Source: Alectoria sarmentosa
Lineage: Eukaryota; Ascomycota; Lecanoromycetes; Lecanorales; Parmeliaceae
DNA length: 64,000 nt
Direction of reading: 5' to 3'
Assembly (NCBI GenBank): GCA_009733775.1
Contig: WOGZ01000021.1
Location: 124,001 to 188,000, forward strand
A model generated the notes under the pieces. The model worked only from the letters and a program-made list of their open reading frames with translations, was not told the DNA's origin and searched no databases. A program made the position numbers and the translations under genes. Positions 11,773-22,942 of the stretch are shown here, piece after piece. Each line of letters begins with the position of its first letter. The stretch's first letter is position 1.

Positions 11773-13053
11773 TTATCTTCCTAAAGCTCCAATCACACTT
11801 CCCACCATGACCGCCGCCTCTCTCTCCCATGCCCCTTCTTTACCTCGTGCGCCGCCAGGTCCTTGACTTCCCTTGAATACACAATCTCTGATACTTTCTC
11901 TGACCCTTTCTCTCTGGCTCCTCAAGGTTCTTGCATTCACGCCTCCTCTGGCTACTAGGTCAGCCACCCTCCCAGCAAGTCCCTCGGCCAAACTTCGCCA
12001 GAAATATGATGGCAATGAGGAAGTGTCCAATGCTACAAGTAAAGGCCGTAGGAAATTCGATGGCTCGATTCTAACATTTTCAATTTCTTTGGTCAGATGA
12101 GAAGGAGCTTTGACAGTCTCAAGCAAAGCTTCAAGGGCAACGATGTTTTGGCAGCGAGCAGAGACTTCGAGCAAGGTGCGATCGAGGTTTGGTAGATTGG
12201 CGAGAGCCCTGGCAATGGAAGCGAGAGAAGAGGTCAAGGACGTGCGCAGGTATGACTGAAGCGCAGAGAGAAGCAGCTGCGGAGAAAGAAGGTGGAGAGT
12301 CAGGAGGGCGGAGATTGTTCGGGCCTTCGTCTCTTCAGATTGGGCATAAGTCGCAGGGCCGCTCGGTGAAGGAGCAAGCGAAGACATGGAGAATTCGCGG
12401 ATGATCTGCTGACCGCGGCTTTGTAGAGTGCTGTCGGAGGAAGCAAGGAGGCCAATTTGTAGACTCGAGATAAGATTAATGCGTAGCAAATGCTCGCCTT
12501 CTTCATCCGGTCCAGAAGCGGCGAGCAATTGGCGAATGGTAAGCAGCGTATTTGCCGCTCGTGTCATGGCCCTGTGGTCTTCTTTCCTCGCTCCGGTACC
12601 AACTTCAGCCATCTGAGCTTCAAGCTGTCGCCCGAGCAGTAGACATCTTCCCACCCCACGGCCAATCTTTACAGTCTGCCATAGCCGTTCTACAGTAATA
12701 CGGACCTCATTTGCAGCTTCGTACCGCTGTATCACTTCTCTTTCCAGCCGTTGAGAGCCATCTGTCAGGGTCGCAACCTGAGCTTCGACCTCACTGACAA
12801 TTCGCTGTCCAGCATCGTCCTGGTCTTTTGTGTAATTGAGTAAAGGTAGTGCTGACTTTGTAGTCAAAGTGTGAATGTGTGTGTCCACCTCTTGTACATC
12901 GAACAAGACTCTTGAAAGTGGTGTGGAGAGGTCCAAGGGCGTGTCTGATGGGTTGTTGGTAGCTAGGACTAGCGAATTAGCAAAAGACGTGGGTGAGAAG
13001 TCTGGATCCAAGAAAGTCTCATAGTCGATGTACGACGGCTCAGAGTCCGTCAT
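11773..13053 (-). CDS. COG5: Conserved oligomeric Golgi complex subunit 5
   Basis: Single exon of 426 aa starting MTDSEPSYIDYETFLDPDFS. The N-terminal block FANSLVLATNNPSDTPLDLS, then LSRVLFDVQEVDTHIHTLTT, is characteristic of fungal COG5. The rest is helical (for example EVRITVERLWQTVKIGRGVG, then LLLGRQLEAQM). COG5 belongs to lobe B of the COG tether, which returns Golgi glycosylation enzymes in COPI vesicles. Fungal COG5 is about half the length of the animal protein (839 aa in human), so 426 aa is normal. A final segment rich in R/G (RGGVNARTLRSQRERVRESI) closes the protein. Confidence 0.92.
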   Translation of the reverse strand: MTDSEPSYIDYETFLDPDFSPTSFANSLVLATNNPSDTPLDLSTPLSRVLFDVQEVDTHIHTLTTKSALPLLNYTKDQDDAGQRIVSEVEAQVATLTDGSQRLEREVIQRYEAANEVRITVERLWQTVKIGRGVGRCLLLGRQLEAQMAEVGTGARKEDHRAMTRAANTLLTIRQLLAASGPDEEGEHLLRINLISSLQIGLLASSDSTLQSRGQQIIREFSMSSLAPSPSGPATYAQSEETKARTISALLTLHLLSPQLLLSALQSYLRTSLTSSLASIARALANLPNLDRTLLEVSARCQNIVALEALLETVKAPSHLTKEIENVRIEPSNFLRPLLVALDTSSLPSYFWRSLAEGLAGRVADLVARGGVNARTLRSQRERVRESIRDCVFKGSQGPGGARGKEGAWEREAAVMVGSVIGALGR

Positions 13054-14623
13054 ACTTCACTAACCCCCTCGACGGCAGTTGAAAATCCCATCAATCTAGA
13101 TTGCCGGATTTATTGATGCCAACTTTCGATGGAGTTTTTGAAACGTTCTTGGCGAGCCGGCAGCCGCGCCTTAAAAGTCCTCACCCTGTCGTTGGATTTC
13201 CCACTCCCCGAAACAACTCAGCTGTGAGCCTGAAGCTACATATTAAAATATTACTACAACTGATCATATTTCAAGCCAGTCATGAAGGCAACCCACGGAC
13301 AGAATGCTTATATCCGTCTTTCCTAAACTAGTATCTAGCGTTGATCTGTTCTTCTTCATACATCATGCATCTCTCCATTGTACTCGTATTACTGTAACTT
13401 TTTACTGACTGCAACAGCTCACATCAAAGCCCAACCATTGAGTTACGTATCATCTTCCCCGTTGCACCGGAACCACGCGCATCTGCATCACCCTCACAAG
13501 GGCCCTGAAAGCTCTTTGCCCAAGTCGACTACGCAGCACATCTTGAAGTAGGACCTTTGAGAATATTGACGAAACTCCGGCTGAAACCACTATCACGAAA
13601 GGACCCACCAACCTCTGGAAATCTCCAATTCTTCCAAATCCAACGACTATCAACCACAAGGCTTTTCCTCAATAGGTGGTAAAAGACGAAGAGATAGTGG
13701 TAGAAGTGCCTAGACCAGCCATCCTCGTATTCGACCCGTGCCTCCCTCTGATAGATTTCTTTCACTCAGCTTCATCCGAATTTGAAACATTCGAACACGC
13801 TCAATAATGTCACAACATGATGAAAATGCCTACAACGGGATGTCCAGGAGGCGGATGTAGACGGCAACCACCTCTTGGAGCAGACATCACTCCGTTCCGA
13901 GTTGTTCAAATGAGGCACACCTCGAGGTTTGGCCAATGACGGTATCAACGGCTAATTCTGCCAAGAGTTAGAGTCTCGATAGTTTTCGTTATGGTGGTGT
14001 AGCTGTCGCAATACGACCAAGTTCGAACCGGTAGTGCTGGCAAGGGTTTATCCCACCTCCTAGTAGGGCTGAGAGTTCTCCGCTCGGTCCTTACCTCGGC
14101 CCTTACCTTGGCCCTCGAAGGAAACCTTTGATATTGGCGGTACTGGTATCGAAGAGATTGCCAGGCTTGATGGCCAGAAACACCATCCGAATTTGCCGAT
14201 GGTTCTCAAACGACCATGGAGACAGACCTAGCGTAGTCGGCGCGTCGGTGTGCGGCTGACAAAATCGACCGCAGTATTCCCGTTAGTCGGGGTTAAACGG
14301 GACGGCGTTAAACGGACTTTGTGTTCTAGCTGATTGGTTGAAGCTCTCGTATCGCTTTGTGGCTTTCCCATACCAGGAATACTAATCTCTGCCCTCCATA
14401 AAGACCGACAGGCGACGTTATGTCCCTTCCGTAATAGACCGGCCAGTGTGTATATAAGGAGGATCAGCTCGCCTGGTTTCGCTTCCCACTCATCCCTCTA
14501 ATTCTCACTTCCTCTCCTCAATCAGCAAACCACCAACCCTCAGCTCCGCTTGAAGTCACTCGAACGCTACAGAAGCTTCAGAGCCTTTCCCTCCTATCCA
14601 AAGACTGCCACCCAAACGACAAC
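13054..14623. other. Intergenic between divergent COG5 and SDR genes
   Basis: About 1.57 kb. Only a TATA-like element near the SDR start is recognisable (14451). The remainder shows no coding signal. Confidence 0.5.
14451..14457 (+). promoter_or_regulatory. TATA-like box of the SDR gene
   Basis: TATATAA located 173 bp upstream of the ATG at 14624, followed by a C/T-rich leader. The position suits a TATA box with a leader of roughly 140 nt; inferred from sequence only. Confidence 0.45.
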
Positions 14624-15419
14624 ATGTCTGGAACCCTCGCCGGTAAGACCGCTCTCATCACTGGCGGCAGCAAGGGCATCGGAGCCGCTACCTCTCTGCT
14701 CCTCGCCAAGGCTGGTGCCAATGTCGCCATCAACTACTCCTCAGACGCCAGCGCTGCCGAGGACATTGCCAAGCAGATTGGCCATGAACACTCACTGCTC
14801 ATCCAAGGTGATGCGGGCAGCATCCAGGACATTGAACGCATGGTTTCCGATACTGTAGAGAAGTTCGGCAAAATCGACATTGTGATTCCATGTGCTGGAA
14901 TCCTGCTCATGAAGAACCTTGAGGCCACGACTGAGGCCGACTTTGATAAGAGCCACAACCTCAACGTCAAGGGTCCTTACTTTCTCTGCCAGGTCAGTGA
15001 CCTACTTCCCGGTACGCTGCTATAAAAGCTAACGTCCCTTGAAGAAAGCAGCACCCCATATGCCTGAGGGCTCTCACATCGTTTTCATCTCCACCACTCA
15101 GTGCGCGGCTTCCTCAGTCGCAGCACCATACCTCCTCTACAACTCCACCAAAGGTGCCATCGAGCAGATGACCCGCGTCATGTGCAAGGACCTCGCGCCC
15201 AAGGGCATCTCCGTCAATGCCGTGGCCCCTGGCCCCACCGGCACCGAGCTCTTCTACAGGGGCAAGACGGAGCAGATGTTGAAGATGGTGGCGGGATTTA
15301 GTCCCATGGGCCGCATCGGCAGACCCGAGGAGATCGCGGAGGCGATTGTCTGGTTGAGCAGTGGCTCGAGTTCGTGGATCAGCGGTCAGATCCTCAGGGC
15401 CAACGGAGGCATGGCTTAG
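14624..15419 (+). CDS. Short-chain dehydrogenase/reductase (3-ketoacyl reductase-like)
   Basis: Exons 14624-14992 and 15045-15419 give 247 aa. The 52-bp intron is GTCAGT...GCTAAC...TGAAG, joining YFLCQ to KAAPHMPEGS. It is a classical SDR: cofactor motif TGGSKGIG (residues 13-20), NVKGPYF, catalytic YNSTK (Tyr155, Lys159), then NAVAPGPTGTELF and the C-terminal WISGQILRANGGM. The usual NNAG motif reads IPCAG, so the first asparagines are changed. Members of this group reduce ketones or aldehydes with NADPH, including versicolorin-reductase-like and unknown fungal enzymes; the substrate cannot be read from sequence. A TATA box and TC-rich leader suggest regulated, possibly strong expression. 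Confidence 0.92.
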
Positions 15420-16211
15420 GGGGCTTTTGAGGTCAAACGTCGGATGAGGGGCTCGTTCGGTGCAGAGACACTTGGCAGCAAAGAGCAGATACGGTAACAA
15501 GTTGATGCGTGTATGTTGTCGAAAGGCGCAATCTTGCAGAAGATTTTGGAGAAACAAAACGAAGTCATAAAGTAGCGAATGAAATGAAGCAAATGAATCT
15601 CGGCCAGACCCGTCCCACACTAGTGCACGTGGGGGCCCCAGCAACCTATCAGAGGCTCAGAGCTTTCGCGCGACGCAGTCAGCAGTCTCGCAAACCTTCT
15701 CTCAACAAGTTTGGAGGAAAAGCCCTCCAACAATGTCACGACACATGGTAAACTGGGCACAGTCCCATTGGACACAGCGCCCATGGAAGCCCCAGTTCCT
15801 TTCATATGACCGCGAGAGAATGTTGATGCCTTCCAAATGGCACCTTCGCCCTCCTCCACTAAATGCCAGCCCGACAGCCTAAACGCCCCACCGCCACGAC
15901 CATTTTTGTGGCTTCCAACAAGTTCATTTCATATGTCCCGAAAAGAGCAAAACCCCAAAAATGCGCAATTTCCCTCCGCTCCCACAAGCATAAGAGTTCA
16001 GCTCAATCGCACCTTTTCGCGCATGGACGCCGTCAAGAAACAAACACAGTTTCCCAACGCACCCGAGTCACGGGGATCATATACCTGCGAGGTGACATAA
16101 TTTTGTGGCTTGCACCTTCCCACAATTTCCTACGTTCGCGCCCATCAATTCCCCTGCGACCTGCAGCGTTCCTCCTCCTGCTCGAGTCCCGAGCGAACGA
16201 AACCCAACACG
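15420..16211. other. Intergenic: SDR 3' flank and kinase-like gene leader
   Basis: No supported gene. The frame of the downstream kinase-like gene is open leftward to 16110 but lacks an ATG there. Confidence 0.5.
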
Positions 16212-17582
16212 ATGTTTGAGAACACTCCCCCGGTTTCCGCCTCCAAGCAGCGCTGGCTCCCACTCACCAGTCCCCCCAACAGTCCTGTCGCATTGCCGAT
16301 GCGTCTCGCGCTCGCCGAGCTACCTGCGCTTCCGCTGAACCAGAGGCCGCAGCTCGCGGCTTCCAAGACTTTGCCCGCAAAGGTCCCTGTTGTCGACGTG
16401 AATCAGCCGCTCACGCCTCCATCTACGCCTCCGAAGCCAGAGAACCGCCGAGCTTCCGCTAGCGCAGATAGGATCGAAGCCATGCTCTCAATCGACGTGA
16501 ATATGACCGAAAAGCCATCCGAATTGCTCGGGTTCAAAGCCAATCAAGCATCGAAGCAGCAAGCTTTGGGACCTGACATGGTACCGAAGCCATACACCGT
16601 GAAATATCAGCTACACGAAGAGCTGGGGCGTGGTGCTTGGAGCACCGTGTATCGCGCCGTCGAAAACGTCGAATCCCTGAAGCCATTGACTAATCTGCCA
16701 CCAACTCCTCCAACATCACCCACTACTGGCGCGACTGCTTCGAGCAGGAAGGTACTAGCAGTCAAGAAACCCTCCAGCCGCCAAGCACATAAGATTATCG
16801 AGGAGGAAGCAAAGACGCTCACTTACATCTACTCCCACGCCAACGCAGCAACTTATCTTGTCCCATTCCACGGCTTCGACTCGGCTCAGCATTCCATCAT
16901 ACTTGACGCGGTACCTCTCAGCCTCGAAGCTCATGCTAGAGCCGCTATTAGACGTCCGCTCTCGACAAAGACCATGTTTGACCCTGTCGTCGGTGCGGAG
17001 GAATGGGCTGGCTTTGCCGAGGGTTTGATCGGTGGTCTTGGGTTTCTTCACAACATAGGCTGTGTGCATGGAGACATCAAGCCTGGGAACATTCTTCTTC
17101 GACCTAGAAGCAGCGGGGAGTTGACCCCTCTATACTGCGATTTCTCCTCCTCGCATATAATCTCCAGCACGGATGAGGACAAGGAGGTTGAAGAAGTTAG
17201 CGCGGTCACAACAGAGTATTTATCCCCCGAACTCCTCGAAGCATTTTCCCCTCGCAATAGCGATCGTGCCGTCGCAACATATGCTTCAGACGTATTCGCC
17301 TTGGGAGTGGCATTGCTTTTCGCGGCTATTGGTGAAAGTCCTTATGCAGGTGCGCGGATAGCGTCACAAAAGCTCGGGATGGCGAAGGAGGGATTGCCGT
17401 TTGAATTCGCGAGAAGAGGAGAACAAGCGAGCAGGGTCATGAAGGGTAGGGCGGTGGAGAGGGCGTTGAAGGGCGCATTAATCAAAGAGGCGGGGAAGAG
17501 GGTGGTGGTTTCGAAATGGAGAGATGAAATCCGTGAGGTTGTGAATAGCTGGAAAGAGGGCGGTTGGGCGAGGGGTGGGTGA
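16212..17582 (+). CDS. Protein-kinase-domain protein, divergent motifs
   Basis: Single exon of 456 aa from the in-frame ATG at 16212 (MFENTPPVSAS). The N-terminal 135 residues are P/S-rich and probably disordered. The kinase fold follows: glycine loop GRGAWSTVYRAVE (about residue 138), VAIK-like lysine in LAVKKPSS (about 183), catalytic loop HGDIKPGNILL (about 286), a YCDFSS motif in place of DFG, LSPEL in place of APE, and DVFALGVALLFAAIGESPYA. The catalytic aspartate is present, while HRD is HGD and DFG is DFS, so activity is plausible but altered. A 20-25-residue P/T-rich insertion splits the N-lobe. Close family not recognised; it may belong to fungus-specific kinases. Confidence 0.85.
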   Translation: MFENTPPVSASKQRWLPLTSPPNSPVALPMRLALAELPALPLNQRPQLAASKTLPAKVPVVDVNQPLTPPSTPPKPENRRASASADRIEAMLSIDVNMTEKPSELLGFKANQASKQQALGPDMVPKPYTVKYQLHEELGRGAWSTVYRAVENVESLKPLTNLPPTPPTSPTTGATASSRKVLAVKKPSSRQAHKIIEEEAKTLTYIYSHANAATYLVPFHGFDSAQHSIILDAVPLSLEAHARAAIRRPLSTKTMFDPVVGAEEWAGFAEGLIGGLGFLHNIGCVHGDIKPGNILLRPRSSGELTPLYCDFSSSHIISSTDEDKEVEEVSAVTTEYLSPELLEAFSPRNSDRAVATYASDVFALGVALLFAAIGESPYAGARIASQKLGMAKEGLPFEFARRGEQASRVMKGRAVERALKGALIKEAGKRVVVSKWRDEIREVVNSWKEGGWARGG

Positions 17583-19865
17583 GGCAACCAAATAACGAAT
17601 TATGATCTGTTTCTTCCGGAAAGCGATGGTGCTGGTGGTGCCTATTGTTGGCTAAAAAAGGAGTTCTTTGAAGCGACACACCGGCGTTCTAGAAGAGTGA
17701 GTCGACATCGTCCTGCCTTACTCGTAAGTATGAATTAGACCAATACAGATGTCGAGCATCTGATCTCTTCTTCTTCTTCTCTATCATTCCTGGTCTTTTC
17801 CTTTCGTCCGCTGTCCTGCCTCGCAACGAGGCCAACTTTCTTTCGATGATCATCCTTCTCATTCGTCAAAATCATACGGCCCTGGGTTCACCTCGCGTAC
17901 AGAACGCTTCATCAGCAGCTGGGAAGAGTCCAATTGCCCTGTGAGCGTATCGCTCCATTCGACCGGCTCGGTTCGTGCTATGAACATTATTCTTTCGAGC
18001 TAACGAACCGGCTCCAAATCAACAAAAAACGGCTGCAACCAAGGTTGTCTGTCCCGGTGCCATGGCATCGGGCCTTGCCGAACGTACGCCATCTAGGGAC
18101 TATCGGAGAAACTGGGACTAGATACCGAACGTACGCCCATCTGGAACGATCAGAGAACGGGGAACGGCCAATCGATAGGACCCCACGTTCCTTGGGGACG
18201 GACTTTTCGCGGCGTCATATCGGAAGCTTGAGCCCTGGCCGTTCGAGTCATGCAGCTTCTGAAACGGGCATACTCTCGACACTCAAAGTTTCCTGGGTGT
18301 GGTCTTGTGGGAGAGTAGTGTTGATTAATTAGGGCGGACTAAAGTCGTCAAGGTAAGAAGGCGCCCTCGAGTTTTTTCAGAGGGAGGTTCATCATTGGGC
18401 GGGGCTGATCAATGGCTTCTCCCAGAAGCAGGCCACCGAAGCATTTCGACTGGGATTCTGGCAGCCAATGGAGAGAGAAACCATTCTGTTCATTGGAACG
18501 GGGAAAGTTTGGTTCCGTACGAGGAAATCCCAAGGTTCTTCTTCTTCAGCACGGACGTGTTGATCAACTCGTTAGCGAAAGCTCCAGGCTTCCAGCACAA
18601 GATCTGCAATCAACGACGTGTCCACCCACGAGCTAAGAGGTCCCAAAGGTTAACCATCGAGCCGTCCTTGAGCGGTGGATCGTCCAAAGCACCCGTCGTT
18701 CTGACTGGCTCGTGCTACCAGATCCATGTCTAGCCATGTTTAGATGCGTCTCGGATGCAGCCACCGGCCTTACCCCAAGCTTCGATTTCGAGCCCGGTGG
18801 AATGGTAGCTTCCACGCCGTAACCGTTCTCCCGGGAATTATCCACTGTGTCGGGACCCAGGTGGTTTTGGCTGGAGGTGTCGACTGTTGCTGTGGGTATA
18901 AATGGACCGGGTTGGTGGTCGTTCAGGCACATTTTTGGGCTTCTGGCGTGACTGGTGCGCCTTGTTCGACGGCCTGGTAAATTGTGGGGAGGGGACGCCG
19001 GATCCCTGCTTTATCCATTAGTCCCAGTCATTTCTGCCCTCGAGTCCAATTCCGCCTCTTGCTCCTCCTCTGCCTCCCACTCCTCTTCTGCCTCCCATTC
19101 CTCCTCTGCCTCCCATTCCTCCCCCACTAACCTCTCTTAGCATAGTCGTCTCCTTCCCGAGCCGGCCCCACTCTTTCATTGGTGATGGAGTCTTATTTCA
19201 TTGGCGCACGATCCAGCTTCATCAGCATTGTTGTCAATACTGTGGAAGACCATTCATGTATCTTCGCGCTTTGGGATTGATTGAAAGAAGACTTCAATTT
19301 TTCTTAAAAGCTTTGGTGGAACAGCGTATGAAAATCACCTGAAAGCAGCTCCTTTTCGAGGTGTGGGAGTCTCTGGAATCTTAGTGTATTTAGAACATGT
19401 TGATGGATGTCCCAAGCAGTGCATCTATGCATGGGGACACAGCTTAGCCCCCAAAGATTTGCATTAGCCGATGGCATTCATAGTGCATTAGCGTGGCCAA
19501 CAGGCCATGTGGTTTTGATACCGTTGTTATCCCATGATTAATTTACCTGGTCTTGTTTGGACTTTTGCAGCCGTACGAAAGTGATCTTCTGGGCGTTTGG
19601 GTGCACAATCCGTATTCTTCTGCCTTCGATTAATAACAAATGAAGTGTAAAACCACACATTTGATCACCATTAACAGCTTCCTCCTTTGCTATTGGCAAC
19701 AAAAGGTGGAAGCAGCCCCAGAGGAATCACATACAGCTCGTGCTAACTTGGAGGATCATAGCCTGTAAAGTCGCTCCTCTCACCTTCAACAACACACAGT
19801 GAGGACCGACTCCAAGGATCACAGCCCACCCACGTCTCGTGTCTCGCCTTCAACGGGAAGTTCCA
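17583..19865. other. Intergenic, 2.3 kb
   Basis: No frame with family-like sequence. It holds a short 18-21-bp C/T repeat at 19065-19128. The real 5' end of the gene ending at 20482 may lie in its right-hand 100 bp. Confidence 0.45.
19065..19128. repeat. 18-bp C/T-rich tandem repeat
   Basis: About three and a half copies of a unit close to CTCCTCTGCCTCCCATTC. It could be read as S-S-A-S-H-S repeats on the plus strand, but there is no gene evidence around it. Confidence 0.75.
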
Positions 19866-20482
19866 ATGGTTACCACACCGTATGTAGCCCCCCAAATCAT
19901 GGCTTCTTGCCCGTACAATGGACTGGAACTAAGAAATTCGAAAGCCCTCGAACCAATGATTCGGACGCCGTCGACATGGCCGACCAACACATCCCAATCG
20001 CTACCACCCCGTATGATTGCCCTCATTGAATGGCTTTTTACCAATGACAGGATTAATATCGAATGATATAGACCTCCAACAAGCACAGATCAACACATTT
20101 CAACGGCAACCACTCCGTATGTCAGCCCTCATTCTGTGGCTTCGCCCCAATTCAATGAACTAACATTGAGATATCCAGCCCGCCAACCACCACGAATTGG
20201 GACGACATTGACCCCGTCACTGGCCTGAGCAAGGAATACATGACCGCCATGGAGATCATCGACAGCTGCGATTACGCAGAATTGCGTCGTTTCAACGCTC
20301 CTCTCCTCGCCAACCAAGCCATTTCCATCGGGCAGCAGATAGAAATGTACTACAACGGAGGCGAGTCCAAGGAGCATAGGCATAAGAGGAAGGAAAAGGG
20401 GAAGAGCGTGGTGGAGAAGGTAGCAGCGATTGTGGCCTTTTGGGGGAGGATGAAGTCGAACAAAGCAGTGAGGGATGGATGA
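19866..20482 (+). CDS. Unknown protein with tandemly duplicated short exons (5' end uncertain)
   Basis: Modelled exons: 19866-19879 (start uncertain), 19945-20010, 20072-20116 and 20179-20482. Three introns of 65, 61 and 62 bp begin GTATGT, GTATGA and GTATGT. All are phase 2 and each exon ends in the same T-T-P codons. Exon ends read VPMVTTP, ADQHIPIATTP and TDQHISTATTP, so exon plus intron was copied in tandem. The last exon encodes WDDIDPVTGLSKEYMTAMEI, a helical AELRRFNAPLLANQAISIGQ, and a basic tail KEHRHKRKEKGK. No family recognised. The phase agreement at three junctions is the main support. The first exon may start further left; a stop lies in this frame near 19800. Confidence 0.55.
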
Positions 20483-21506
20483 GAGCACAAAAGGCCTTGT
20501 GCTGATGATGGCGAAGATGACGACGACGACGACGATGATGGTGATGGTGATGATAGAAAGCAATGCGATGGATACAGAAAGGCAACAAGATGAAAAACCG
20601 GAAGTATTCGACAGTTACACAAACACTCTTCGAATCTGATTCTGTAGTGCTTTAAGGAAACGTAATCATTTTGCAGCAGTCGAAACCTGCTGGAAGCATT
20701 GTATCGTTGGACCTGACACATAGGATACCCAGCGATGGCGACAGTAGCAGTGCAACATGGTTGTGCTCGTCGAACAAGAGGAATTGTACAAAAGAAAAAA
20801 GACTCGGATTGTGTCGAGTACTGATTCACGTGTTGCGTCTCGTCCAGCGTCGCTTCCTAGATTAACCTGTTGGAACTCGGAGACTCTGATGACGGCAAGG
20901 ATTTGGTATTTGGGAACAACGTCGACCAGGCCACTGGCCACTCTTTCCCTTGGCGCTGTGGGGGTTTTGTGAGGTGTACGGGTTCAGCTCCTTCATCCTT
21001 GGGCTATTTAGACTGTTCTTGAACTCGGAAAAGAGATTGTATCAATAAGTCTCTGGTTACTCTGGTGAGTGCAGCGAAGCAGTGCGGAATTTTTCTTCAC
21101 CGTTGCGAGCATGCCAAGCCTAATCTAGCGCTGTGCTGGCCAAATGTGAAAAGCCTCGAATTTTGTCGACCGTCCGTAATCATTACGCAGCCTCTGTATC
21201 TTTTAACTCTCTAGTATTATATTACAACTATGGCAGAATTTACAGCTACATTCTCCTATTCCTACAACACTGGTTTTCCAAACCAAATTACCCATTGTAA
21301 TTCAATGCAGCAAGGGATATGTCTTCCATCCCGTAACGTCGTGATTCAGTCGTTCTGCCCATACTGGTACATTGGTATATGATCAGCCCCGAACAAAACC
21401 GCAGCGAAAGCAGGATTATGATTATTATCGGCGGTCTTATTGTACGGCCTTAGCCCTCAGGGCGATGTGTAGTGGTAGTCGGGAATCGTGAATCGTGATG
21501 GCGAAC
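20483..21506. other. Intergenic between convergent genes
   Basis: About 1 kb of 3' flank shared by the duplicated-exon gene and the second C2H2 gene. Nothing recognised, apart from a GAC/GAT-rich trinucleotide stretch near 20515-20560. Confidence 0.5.
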
Positions 21507-22942
21507 TCAGTAGCTTACTTTTGTCCATTGCCATGGCTGGTGTGGAGGCGGACCGTCCATCTCGTAAGAGGGGACTTCTTGTGTTCCTGACCATGAGGGT
21601 GAGTGGAACTGGTATTGTCGATGCTATGATCACTGTCAGTCTATGCCTGACTTTGGAATCGTAAGAACGTCGAGAACTTACCGGAGGAAGGCTCGGCGCC
21701 TCGGTACCAAAAACCAACCCAGTTTGATCATACTGGCCCCACGCTGGAGTCGGGGCCCCCGCACTCAGCGGACTATGCACACTGATCGGCTGAAAGCAAG
21801 GATCGATGTTTCCACGCTCGGGGCGCTGAACGCCCTCTTGCGGATAGAAAGGTTGGGGAAGAGCTTGTTGGGGTTGCAAGTAGTCTGAAAGAGGGGAATA
21901 ACAAGAATCAGAGGAGGAATACAAAGGAGAGTCTCCGGACGGAGAGAGCCCATAGAGCAGCTCGGGGACCAAGCTGCGTGGTGTCGTACCTATTGGTGCA
22001 TGACCAGAGAGCTCATGGAGACCTCCTGGAGCAGAAGCGTGGGAGGAATATTCGCCACTTCGGTGCATGTTGGGCTCGATGATTGAGCCAATGGACATGG
22101 TACCGGAGGTTTGAGGGATCGATGGCGCTGGTGCTGCGGCTGGAGGGCCCATGTGTGGGCCGCTGAAACTGCCTCTGGCGGATGGAGTTGAGGCTTCACT
22201 GGTGGAGCGCTGAGAATAGGGACTTCGAAATGCAGATGCTTCGGCTGGCATGTTGTGTCTATTAAATGTTAGAACCTATCTTCTGTACCTGGAAAAATCT
22301 ACTTACTGTCTTTCCATGTGTCTCGCCAGCAGGTCCGCACGTTGGAAAGGCTTTCGGCATCCTTCTATGGTGCACTGAAAGGCAGGCTGTGTATTGTGAT
22401 TTGCTTCATGGCGTCTGTAGAATGTGGGTCAGCACAGGGTACGGCTGTCAGCGTGCGTCGAATGCCATACTTGCGATGCTCTGCTCGAGTGAAGATCTAA
22501 CACATGTCAGCTTTCAACCTAGATAGTTGCCCTGGACCGAACGCACCTTAGTACACCCTGGGTACTCGCATGCATGGACCTTCTTGCCCTTCTTCGCCTT
22601 GCTTATACGATGCGTTGTGGGAGTATACGTGATCTCGTCGCCCATCGGATCCAGCGCTCCCCTTGGCATTGTCATGAGTGAACCCGGTGATGGCCCTGAA
22701 GCTGAAGCTGAGCCTGTTCTATATGGCATCGTCTTTGATTTCTGCCGCTGCTTTGCGCTTTCCTTGGATTTCCCAGAAGCATCCGCAGGAGACTTGGATG
22801 AAGACCTGCGCCGTCGTGTTGGTTTAGGGGGTCTCGGCTTCTCGTCGGAGGCTGATGATAGCCCGGTGGGAGGAGTCTTTGATCGGATTGCTGTTGATTG
22901 GGCGGCCTCTGTTAATTGCGACTGGAGTTGTTGGTCGGCCAT
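21507..22942 (-). CDS. C2H2 zinc-finger transcription factor, five exons
   Basis: Exons 22942-22547, 22496-22471, 22414-22307, 22258-21682 and 21625-21507 region (last exon 21623-21507), giving 407 aa. The start is ATG MADQQLQSQL. Splicing assembles two fingers from three exons: CEYPGCTKIFTRAEHRKRHE (residues about 125-150) and CTIEGCRKPFQRADLLARHM (about 155-178). One exon is only 26 bp. The N-terminus is S/P/K-rich with a basic patch (KPTRRRRSSSK). The C-terminal half is S/P/Y-rich. The last exon ends WTKVSY; an alternative donor (AAA|GTAAGC) just before that stop could extend the protein. Fingers of the C-x4-C form suggest a DNA-binding regulator; the target pathway is unknown. Confidence 0.85.
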
